NCBI RefSeq assembly: GCF_011170085.1 | Contig: NZ_BLLI01000010.1 | Coordinates: forward strand, 1-44,778 | Direction: 5' to 3' | Source: Pseudolactococcus hodotermopsidis | GTDB lineage: Bacteria; Bacillota; Bacilli; Lactobacillales; Streptococcaceae | Length of the DNA: 44,778 bases | Part shown: piece by piece, positions 9,018-15,686 of the stretch | How the letters are laid out: every line of letters begins with the position of its first letter | Position numbering within the stretch: position 1 is the stretch's first letter | Made by a program: the position numbers and the translations under genes | The notes under the pieces: generated by a model | Database searches by the model: none | What the model was told of the DNA's origin: nothing | The model's input: the letters and a program-made list of their open reading frames with translations, nothing else

Positions 9018-9021
9018 GAAG

Positions 9022-9213
9022 AGTCGTTTGTTGGTAAATTTGGAGTTGATGAAAACAGGCTTACCACCTATTGATATTAAGTTTACGGATAGACTAAGTT
9101 ACTATGATGCTTTTGATGAATTTCATGTTAAGCATAATTTGCTTGCCATACAAAAATTATTTGCTGGTTATGTCATTGAGCGGTTGGATGAGTATTTGGT
9201 TATTTTGGATTAG
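9022..9213 (+). pseudogene. C-terminal remnant of a Fic family protein
   Basis: Read in the frame ending at 9213, the sequence from SRLLVNLELMKTGLPPIDIK to DEYLVILD matches the C-terminal part of Fic-domain proteins (AMP transferases), where RLLxNxxLMxxGxPPI follows the catalytic HPFxxGNGRT motif. Everything up to and including that motif is missing: the homology begins five bases after the stop of the upstream DUF4143 gene. No start codon and ribosome site fit it, so it is a relic without activity. It suggests that a DUF4143-type gene replaced or cut into a fic locus. Confidence 0.7.
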
Positions 9214-9239
9214 TGGTGTTAAAATTTTTTTGGTAATGA

Positions 9240-11102
9240 TTACTCGGATGAGAGGTCAAAAAAATCAGAGAAGTATTTATTTTTAATTGTATTTTGTAAT
9301 GCTAGATTTTCCTTTAGCTGATTCTTTGCTTTATTCTCAAAATTTGCATCAATTGAGCTATTAGCAATACCACCAAGAATTTCGTTATGTTCTAATGTAC
9401 AAATTTGGAGCATACTTTCGTAATTATTTGTTTCTAATATATCAGAAATTTTCTTTTTAAACTTTGTTTCCTCTGTGGATAAAACAGAGAAAAGAGATTT
9501 TAATTCTTCAATATTTTGGTCTAAGGGAATTTTCGTATCGTAACCTCTGTCTGATAATGTTTGCTCAAAAATTTTCTTAATTCTTCTTTGAATAATTAAG
9601 TCTTGTTTGTCTGATAACAGTGTCTGAAATTTTGTTTTAAACTCATTAATTTTAGTACTAATTTCAGGTTCAGGAAAATTGTTGCTTAACACTGCTTTAA
9701 AAATAGCTTCATCACATAACATCATTTCAATTTCTAGAAATTTGGTAGTAAAAACAAAATCATTTCTTAATCGCTCTTGTTCATCGTCAGTTCTTAAATC
9801 ATTATCAATAATGCCATATGCTTTATTAGAAAATATACTATTTTGATCATTATATGCTTTTACATACCGATGAACGTTTAGACAATTTCCAACAGGAATG
9901 ACCGTTAAATTTGGAAATAAAACAGAATACATAGCATAATCAAGGCTATGTTTCTCCCCTTCACAAAAAATAACATCTTTTTTAACCCCTGTTAATTCAA
10001 CAAGTAGCTCTTTTGGAAATAAGTTGGTGCTCTCGTTTTCAAGTAAATCTAATGTCCAATTGTCTGGAAATATGAAACCTTTACACCAAATAAAATCAAC
10101 ATCTACACGACTCTCAATAAAATCAATTCTGTGTGAGATATAGATAAATCTACAATCTGCTCTAAGCTGTTCAAGTTCATTCCATAAGCGATTATATATT
10201 GAAGTATTCAGATACATTTCTGGTTCATCGATAATAATTGTTGCATTAGGAACAGCTAATAAAACTTGAATGATATAGTAAATTATAACTTTTTCACCGT
10301 CACTCATTTGATCAATAGTATATGGTTGGTTATTTTTGATAGGAATAATTTGTTTTAGGATAGTATCAGGTTTATCGAAACTTATATCTGGTATTATTTT
10401 CTCATATAAAGTTTTGAACTTAAAGAAAATATTATCAGTATCATCATCTTTTTTAATCTGACCGTAATAGGCTTTTTGTATATCTTTATCAGACTCGTTT
10501 ACTAAGGCAGTTATTAATTTTTGGAAGAAGAACCTTTCTTCTAGGTTATCGGATTTAACATCTTTCCTAGATAGTTCATTTTGAATACTCTTACGATCCA
10601 TTGCATGATCGTAATTTACATCTGATGAAAATAGATTTTTACGTGCGGGAATGACGGCTATTCCGTTACTACCTCCTTTTTTAAAGAAATTAGCTAATGA
10701 AGATTTTCCGCTACCATTTCCTCCAATAATTACAGCATTTTTTTCACCATCAATAGGAACTAAATATCTCAATTGTTTTAATTGATCATTTATCGAAGAT
10801 AATTGATTGAGTGAACTGTTTGGGTAGTGTTCTGGAAGAGGTTCGTTAGAATCGTGATAAAATCTAAAATTTCGAAGGATATTTGTAAATAAATTTTGGA
10901 TATTATTTGAAAATTGCTTTTTATTTTCAATAACGTCAATTAAATCTTGATAGTTTCTGTTAAATTTTTCAAGTTGATTATGGAATTTATTTTCGTCGTC
11001 ATTTTTCCAATCGATTCCATCTGTCTTTATTTGACTTTGGAATTTATCAATGTGTTCTTTAATCTCACTTAAAATTGACAGTAATGTTTCTTTTGTATTC
11101 AT
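9240..11102 (-). CDS. AAA ATPase-TOPRIM (DUF4435-like) protein, PARIS-like single-gene defence protein
   Basis: 620 residues. An ABC-type ATPase comes first: Walker A GGNGSGKSS (127-135), signature MSDGE (266-270), Walker B ATIIIDEPE (287-295) and a switch histidine in YISHR (H324). It is followed by a TOPRIM-like half with VIFCEGEK (Glu381) and IIDND (Asp433, Asp435), then LEIEMML, which resembles DUF4435. AriA (ATPase) and AriB (DUF4435 nuclease) form the PARIS phage defence system, and merged AriA-AriB forms are known; OLD nucleases are the alternative with a similar plan. It has an AAAGGAA ribosome site, lies alone between a Fic scar and def on the opposite strand, and is clearly more AT-rich than its neighbours, which suggests transfer. 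ATPase part certain; PARIS assignment inferred. Confidence 0.7.
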   Translation of the reverse strand: MNTKETLLSILSEIKEHIDKFQSQIKTDGIDWKNDDENKFHNQLEKFNRNYQDLIDVIENKKQFSNNIQNLFTNILRNFRFYHDSNEPLPEHYPNSSLNQLSSINDQLKQLRYLVPIDGEKNAVIIGGNGSGKSSLANFFKKGGSNGIAVIPARKNLFSSDVNYDHAMDRKSIQNELSRKDVKSDNLEERFFFQKLITALVNESDKDIQKAYYGQIKKDDDTDNIFFKFKTLYEKIIPDISFDKPDTILKQIIPIKNNQPYTIDQMSDGEKVIIYYIIQVLLAVPNATIIIDEPEMYLNTSIYNRLWNELEQLRADCRFIYISHRIDFIESRVDVDFIWCKGFIFPDNWTLDLLENESTNLFPKELLVELTGVKKDVIFCEGEKHSLDYAMYSVLFPNLTVIPVGNCLNVHRYVKAYNDQNSIFSNKAYGIIDNDLRTDDEQERLRNDFVFTTKFLEIEMMLCDEAIFKAVLSNNFPEPEISTKINEFKTKFQTLLSDKQDLIIQRRIKKIFEQTLSDRGYDTKIPLDQNIEELKSLFSVLSTEETKFKKKISDILETNNYESMLQICTLEHNEILGGIANSSIDANFENKAKNQLKENLALQNTIKNKYFSDFFDLSSE

Positions 11103-11153
11103 AAATTGTTCCTTTTGATTAGCGTGTTTCTCTAAAATAATACTTTACGAATT

Positions 11154-11190
11154 GAAAAAAATTTCCGAAGTTTAAAATACTTCAGAAATT
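11154..11190 (-). terminator. Terminator of def
   Basis: On the minus strand AATTTCTGAAGT pairs with ACTTCGGAAATT around a short loop and runs into seven T's; it lies immediately after the def stop. Confidence 0.85.
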
Positions 11191-11194
11191 CCCC

Positions 11195-11815
11195 CTACTC
11201 AATAATCAACATCCCATCCCTAACCCCAAAAGGATTCTTCTCATCAATCCGATCATAAAACATAACACCATTTGTATGATCAATCTCATGTTGCACAACC
11301 ATGGCATCGTAGCCTTTCAGCTTGAGTCGCTGTTTATCGCCATTTTTGTCAAAATAGTCAACAGTTACGCGCGCATGACGAACAACATAACCTTGCACCT
11401 CACGGTCAACAGACAGACAGCCCTCACCGTCAGCAAGCGCAGCATCTTGAACAGAATGGCTGACGATTTTAGCATTATACATAATGGTTGCTAAGCTATA
11501 AGCCTCGTTGGCTTTTTCAGCCTCATCCTCAGTCTCAAATTCCTTTGGCACCAAGCAAGCAATGATTTTTTTAGACACATCAAGCTGTGGTGCGGCTAGC
11601 CCCACACCACCACGGAGACCCATTTTTTCCGCCATGACAGGATCTTGCGAATGTCGCAAAAATGCCAGCATTTTTTCACCGAGAATAATATCGTCGTCAT
11701 GCAAAGGGAGCGCCACATCAGCGGCAACCTCGCGCAAAGTCGGGTTTCCCTCGCGGATAATATCAGCCATGTCAATCAAATGACTGGCTTTGATTAAATT
11801 TTCTTGTCTTGTCAT
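11195..11815 (-). CDS. def: Peptide deformylase
   Basis: 206 residues, type 2 (Gram-positive) deformylase that removes the formyl group from nascent N-terminal methionine. All three motifs are present: GVGLAAPQ (70-77), EGCLS (131-135, metal-binding Cys) and QHEIDH (175-180, two metal-binding His and the catalytic Glu). The type 2 insertion between motifs 1 and 2 (acidic, [17 protein letters not shown]) is also present. The ribosome site AAGAGG lies ahead of the ATG, and an extended -10 (TGGTATAAT on the minus strand, TATAAT at 11851-11856) precedes it. It is divergent from uvrB and has its own terminator, so it is monocistronic. Confidence 0.97.
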   Translation of the reverse strand: MTRQENLIKASHLIDMADIIREGNPTLREVAADVALPLHDDDIILGEKMLAFLRHSQDPVMAEKMGLRGGVGLAAPQLDVSKKIIACLVPKEFETEDEAEKANEAYSLATIMYNAKIVSHSVQDAALADGEGCLSVDREVQGYVVRHARVTVDYFDKNGDKQRLKLKGYDAMVVQHEIDHTNGVMFYDRIDEKNPFGVRDGMLIIE

Positions 11816-11879
11816 GATTACCTCTTGTTATCATATATAATATACAACTATTATACCACAAAATTATCCTCAAAAATGG

Positions 11880-11885
11880 TAAAAT
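11880..11885 (+). promoter_or_regulatory. Extended -10 element directly before uvrB
   Basis: ATGGTAAAAT gives a TGN-extended -10 (TAAAAT 11880-11885). Only six bases separate it from the uvrB ATG, so transcription should begin at or next to the start codon. Confidence 0.5.
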
Positions 11886-11891
11886 GAACCT

Positions 11892-13880
11892 ATGATAGAA
11901 AAAGACACGACTAAAAAATTTGAATTGATTTCTAAATATTCGCCGTCTGGCGATCAGCCACAAGCCATTGAAGAATTGTGTGAGGGCATTGAAAATGGCG
12001 AGAAAGCGCAGATTTTGCTAGGGGCGACAGGGACAGGAAAGACGTATACGATGAGCCAAGTGATTGCGCGGGAAAATAAACCAACGCTTGTTATCGCGCA
12101 CAATAAAACGCTTGCAGGTCAGCTTTACGGCGAGTTTAAGGAGTTTTTTCCGAACAATGCGGTGGAATACTTCGTTTCCTACTATGACTACTTTCAGCCT
12201 GAGGCTTACGTGCCGTCGACGGATACCTATATCGAGAAAGATTCGGCGATTAACGAGGAAATTGACAAGCTCCGTCATAGCGCGACGAGTTCGCTTTTGG
12301 AGCGCAATGACGTGATTGTCGTCGCCTCCGTCAGCTGTATTTACGGCTTGGGGAATCCCAAGGAATATGCCGATAGTGTCGTGAGTTTGCGACCTAACAT
12401 GGCGATTTCACGCGATCAGTTGCTCAATAATTTGGTTGATATTCAGTTTGAGCGCAATGACATTGACTTTCAACGTGGCAAATTCCGCGTGCGTGGCGAT
12501 GTGGTGGAGATTTTTCCTGCCTCTCGTGATGAGAATGCCTTTCGTGTGGAATTTTTCGGTGATGAAATTGAGCGAATTAGAGAAATTGAGGCACTGACGG
12601 GGCATGTTCTTGGCGAAGTTGAGCATTTGGCGATTTTCCCTGCGACTCACTTTGTGACAAATGATGAACATTTGGCGCATTCCATTGCAACGATTGAGGC
12701 TGAGCTTGAAAATCAGCTGAAAATTTTCAACGAAGAAGGCAAGCTATTGGAGGCACAGCGTTTGGAACAGCGGACGAATTATGACCTCGAAATGTTGCGT
12801 GAAATGGGTTATACCAATGGTGTTGAGAATTATTCTCGGCATATGGACGGGCGCTCTGAGGGCGAGCCACCTTACACGCTAATGGACTTTTTCCCTGACG
12901 ATTTTTTAATCATGGTGGACGAGAGCCATATGACCATGGGGCAGATTAAGGGCATGTATAACGGCGACCGCTCGCGTAAGGAAATGTTGGTTAATTATGG
13001 TTTTCGACTGCCTAGTGCGCTAGATAATCGCCCTTTGCGCCGTGAGGAGTTTGAGAGTCACGTTCATCAGATTGTCTATGTGTCGGCGACTCCTGGTGAT
13101 TATGAGTTGACACAAACAGACACGATTGTTGAGCAGATTATTCGACCGACTGGTTTGCTTGATCCGATTGTTGAAGTCCGTCCGATTATGGGGCAGATTG
13201 ATGACCTCTTGGGCGAGATAAATGCGCGTTCTGAGCGAAATGAACGAACTTTTGTCACAACATTGACCAAAAAAATGGCGGAAGATTTGACCAATTACCT
13301 TAAAGAAATGGGTGTCAAGGTCAAATATATGCACTCGGACATCAAAACGCTTGAGCGAACGGAGATTCTGCGCGATTTGCGACTGGGTGTGTTTGACGTG
13401 CTGATTGGGATTAATCTGCTCCGTGAGGGAATTGACGTGCCAGAAGTGTCGCTTGTTGCCATTCTTGATGCGGATAAGGAAGGTTTTCTGCGTAATGAAC
13501 GTGGCTTGATTCAGACGATTGGTCGGGCGGCGCGAAATGCGGATGGGCGCGTGATTATGTATGCCGACAAAATGACCGATTCGATGAAAAAAGCGATCGA
13601 CGAAACAGCTCGGCGGCGTGAGGTGCAAGAGGCATATAATGCAGCACACGGCATTACGCCAACAACGATTATCAAGGAAATTCGCGACAAGATTGGCATG
13701 ACTCGGCTTGCGGATAATGGAGAAGAAGTCACGATTGATTATGAGATGATGAACCGCAAGGAACGCAAAGCCACTGTTAAGAAATTGACACAGCAGATGA
13801 ATGAGGCTGCTGGTAATTTAGATTATGAATTGGCTGCGCAAATCCGCGATATGATTTTGGAGATTAAGGCGATTGACTAA
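11892..13880 (+). CDS. uvrB: Excinuclease ABC subunit UvrB
   Basis: 662 residues, the damage-verifying helicase-like subunit of nucleotide excision repair. Seen: Walker A GATGTGKT (44-51), the DNA-clamping beta-hairpin region [21 protein letters not shown], the DESH box ([10 protein letters not shown]), helicase motifs near [14 protein letters not shown] and QTIGRAARN, and a C-terminal UVR motif ([17 protein letters not shown]) that binds UvrC. Length is normal. No Shine-Dalgarno sequence precedes the ATG, and the -10 lies six bases upstream, so the mRNA may be leaderless. uvrA is not adjacent. Confidence 0.97.
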   Translation: MIEKDTTKKFELISKYSPSGDQPQAIEELCEGIENGEKAQILLGATGTGKTYTMSQVIARENKPTLVIAHNKTLAGQLYGEFKEFFPNNAVEYFVSYYDYFQPEAYVPSTDTYIEKDSAINEEIDKLRHSATSSLLERNDVIVVASVSCIYGLGNPKEYADSVVSLRPNMAISRDQLLNNLVDIQFERNDIDFQRGKFRVRGDVVEIFPASRDENAFRVEFFGDEIERIREIEALTGHVLGEVEHLAIFPATHFVTNDEHLAHSIATIEAELENQLKIFNEEGKLLEAQRLEQRTNYDLEMLREMGYTNGVENYSRHMDGRSEGEPPYTLMDFFPDDFLIMVDESHMTMGQIKGMYNGDRSRKEMLVNYGFRLPSALDNRPLRREEFESHVHQIVYVSATPGDYELTQTDTIVEQIIRPTGLLDPIVEVRPIMGQIDDLLGEINARSERNERTFVTTLTKKMAEDLTNYLKEMGVKVKYMHSDIKTLERTEILRDLRLGVFDVLIGINLLREGIDVPEVSLVAILDADKEGFLRNERGLIQTIGRAARNADGRVIMYADKMTDSMKKAIDETARRREVQEAYNAAHGITPTTIIKEIRDKIGMTRLADNGEEVTIDYEMMNRKERKATVKKLTQQMNEAAGNLDYELAAQIRDMILEIKAID

Positions 13881-13888
13881 GCAGACTG

Positions 13889-13999
13889 ATGACAGAGTAT
13901 CAAGACCCAGACTTGTTTGCTCAGTTGTTGGCAAATGTTGAATTTGACGCTATTAACATCAAAGAAACGGAAAATTGGCTTTATTTTCGAGCGGAATAA
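13889..13999 (+). CDS. Possible small protein downstream of uvrB
   Basis: A 36-codon open frame starting MTEYQDPDLFAQLLANVEF and ending YFRAE. It lies eight bases after the uvrB stop and ends seven bases before the -35 of the next promoter. It has no recognisable ribosome site, but could be translated by coupling to uvrB. The composition (acidic, one Trp, no low complexity) looks protein-like. I recognise no family; it may equally be chance or a relic. Confidence 0.25.
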   Translation: MTEYQDPDLFAQLLANVEFDAINIKETENWLYFRAE

Positions 14000-14005
14000 A
14001 AGCGC

Positions 14006-14038
14006 TTGACATTACCAGTAAATATTGTATAATTATAC
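14006..14038 (+). promoter_or_regulatory. Promoter with palindromic -10 (first solute-binding protein)
   Basis: TTGACA 14006-14011, 16-base spacer, TATAAT 14028-14033. The -10 lies inside a perfect 12-base palindrome GTATAATTATAC (14027-14038), shared with the promoter at 18320-18352, so a repressor may sit here (inference). Confidence 0.75.
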
Positions 14039-14072
14039 TTGTGAAGAAGTAAATATACAAAAGGAAAATCAA

Positions 14073-14885
14073 ATGAAATTGAAAAAAGTAGTTTTGGGTT
14101 TTGTCGCATTGACAGCAGTTGTTGCTTTGTCGGCTTGTGGGTCGTCATCTTCTAAGAAAGATAGTCTTGAGAAAATCAAGGAAAAAGGGACGTTGGTTGT
14201 GGCTTTGAGTCCTGATTATGCGCCATTTGAGTTTCAAATGCTTGAAAATGGTAAAAATGAAATTGTCGGCTCTGACGTTGATTTGGCAAATGAAATCGCT
14301 AAAGAATTGGGTGTTAAAGTAAAAATTGAGGCGATGGATTTTAACAATGTGCTTGCAAGTGTGACAAGTGGCAAGGCAGACATTGCGATTTCAAGCATTT
14401 CAGTTGACCCTGATCGGGCGAATGCTTATGATTTCTCAGATAGCTATTATACAGCGCAAAATGTTATCGTCGTGAAGAAAGAAAATCTTGCTAAATTGAC
14501 AGCTATCACTGATTTTAAGGATAAAAAAATCGCAGCGCAAAAAGGTTCTGTCCAAGAAAAAGTGGCAAATGAGCAACTCAAAGATGCTTCGCTTGTTGCC
14601 TTGGTCAAAACTGGACAAGCAATCAATGAGCTGAAAAATGGCACGGTTGAGGGTGTGGTTTTAGAAGAGCCGATTGCTAAGTCATACATTGCGGCAAATC
14701 CTGATTTGGTCTTGGCTGACATCAAGTTGGACTCATCAGATACAGATAGTTATTCAGTTGCTATGCCGAAAAAATCTGATGCCCTCAAAAAAGAAATTGA
14801 CAAGGTTATCAAAAAATTAAAAGAAACTGATGCCATTAACAAGTCAGTTGAGAAAAATTTTGAGTTGGCGCAAGAAGCCAAGTAA
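14073..14885 (+). CDS. Amino acid ABC transporter substrate-binding lipoprotein (first copy)
   Basis: 270 residues. A lipoprotein signal peptide (KLKKVVLGFVALTAVV) ends in the lipobox LSAC, so the mature protein is anchored by its N-terminal Cys. The rest is a family 3 periplasmic binding protein: GTLVVALSPDYAPFEF, GSDVDLANEIAKELG, and the C-lobe DIAISSISVDPDRANAYDFS. These bind amino acids or related small ligands; the ligand is not readable. Start ATG 14073 chosen: AAAGGAAA lies ahead, and an earlier in-frame start at 14025 would fall inside the promoter. No permease or ATPase gene follows, so it must share a transporter encoded elsewhere. It is close in sequence to the protein at 18389-19210. 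Confidence 0.92.
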   Translation: MKLKKVVLGFVALTAVVALSACGSSSSKKDSLEKIKEKGTLVVALSPDYAPFEFQMLENGKNEIVGSDVDLANEIAKELGVKVKIEAMDFNNVLASVTSGKADIAISSISVDPDRANAYDFSDSYYTAQNVIVVKKENLAKLTAITDFKDKKIAAQKGSVQEKVANEQLKDASLVALVKTGQAINELKNGTVEGVVLEEPIAKSYIAANPDLVLADIKLDSSDTDSYSVAMPKKSDALKKEIDKVIKKLKETDAINKSVEKNFELAQEAK

Positions 14886-14893
14886 GGAAAAAT

Positions 14894-14930
14894 AAATTTC
14901 ATCTGTTATCTCGGGTGAAATTTTTATTTT
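14894..14930 (+). terminator. Terminator after first solute-binding protein
   Basis: AAATTTCA and TGAAATTTTT form a stem around a GC-containing loop, followed by a T-rich tract. Confidence 0.7.
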
Positions 14931-14963
14931 TCTCAGTTTTCCTTTCATAAATTCTATTAAAAA

Positions 14964-14972
14964 TGTTATAAT
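14964..14972 (+). promoter_or_regulatory. Extended -10 promoter of hydrolase-mprF operon
   Basis: TGTTATAAT (TATAAT 14967-14972) 17 bases ahead of the hydrolase ATG; no clear -35. Confidence 0.5.
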
Positions 14973-14989
14973 ATCAAAAAGGAGTGATA

Positions 14990-15685
14990 ATGCACGAGGA
15001 AAAATGTTTGAAAATGGTAGATGGGACTGAAATTTTTTATGAAATTTTTGGCAGTGGTTTTCCCTTGATTTTATTGCATGGCAATGGTCAGTCAGGGGAT
15101 ATTTTCCACGCACAAGTGCCTAGTTTTCAACGTTTTTTCAAGTGTTTTGTCATTGATAGTCGCAATCATGGGCGCAGTAATAATCGCAGTCGTTATTTAG
15201 ATTTTGCAATGATGGCGCGTGATGTGATAGCGATTATGGATGCACAAAAGATTGATAGGGCGCATATTTTAGGCTTTAGTGACGGTGCCAATATTGCGAT
15301 GTTTTTAGCGACACGCTATCCCAATCGTGTTGGGAAATTGATTTTGAATGCGGGAAATTTGACGGTTGACGGCATGACTTGGCTATCCCGTGTTACCTCT
15401 CGATTAGAAGTTATTTTAGCACGATTTTTTAAGCGGAATTTATCAATTAAGAAGTTGTTGGTGCATGATATTGGGCTTGAAAAGGCTGAATTGACTGAGA
15501 TTTTAAGTCCTACCCTTGTATTAGTTGGGCAGTTTGATTTGATAAAACGGCAACATTCTCAAGAAATCGCAACTTTGATTCCGCATGCTAGATTTTTAGT
15601 TGAAAAAGGTGTCGGGCATTTATTTTATAAGCGCCAACCTGTGCGCTATAATCAGGTGATTTTGGGATTTTTATTAGGAGAATAA
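14990..15685 (+). CDS. Alpha/beta hydrolase, cotranscribed with mprF
   Basis: 231 residues of the alpha/beta hydrolase fold: oxyanion region LILLHGNGQSGD, nucleophile elbow GFSDGAN (Ser), acid in VGQFDLI and His in GVGHLFY, so the triad looks complete. There is no signal peptide or membrane helix; it should be cytoplasmic. Start ATG 14990 has AAAAGGAG five bases ahead; the in-frame GTG at 14984 overlaps this site. The mprF ATG follows the stop by one base and its ribosome site lies inside this gene, so the two form an operon. Hydrolases next to aminoacyl-lipid synthases can cleave the aminoacyl lipid (AhyD beside the synthase in Enterococcus faecium), so the same role is possible here, though not shown. 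Confidence 0.85.
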   Translation: MHEEKCLKMVDGTEIFYEIFGSGFPLILLHGNGQSGDIFHAQVPSFQRFFKCFVIDSRNHGRSNNRSRYLDFAMMARDVIAIMDAQKIDRAHILGFSDGANIAMFLATRYPNRVGKLILNAGNLTVDGMTWLSRVTSRLEVILARFFKRNLSIKKLLVHDIGLEKAELTEILSPTLVLVGQFDLIKRQHSQEIATLIPHARFLVEKGVGHLFYKRQPVRYNQVILGFLLGE

Positions 15686-15686
15686 A

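Noticed and set aside
13020-13649. 209-codon minus-strand frame inside uvrB
   Set aside because: It is the shadow of uvrB, with no ribosome site and no family resemblance.
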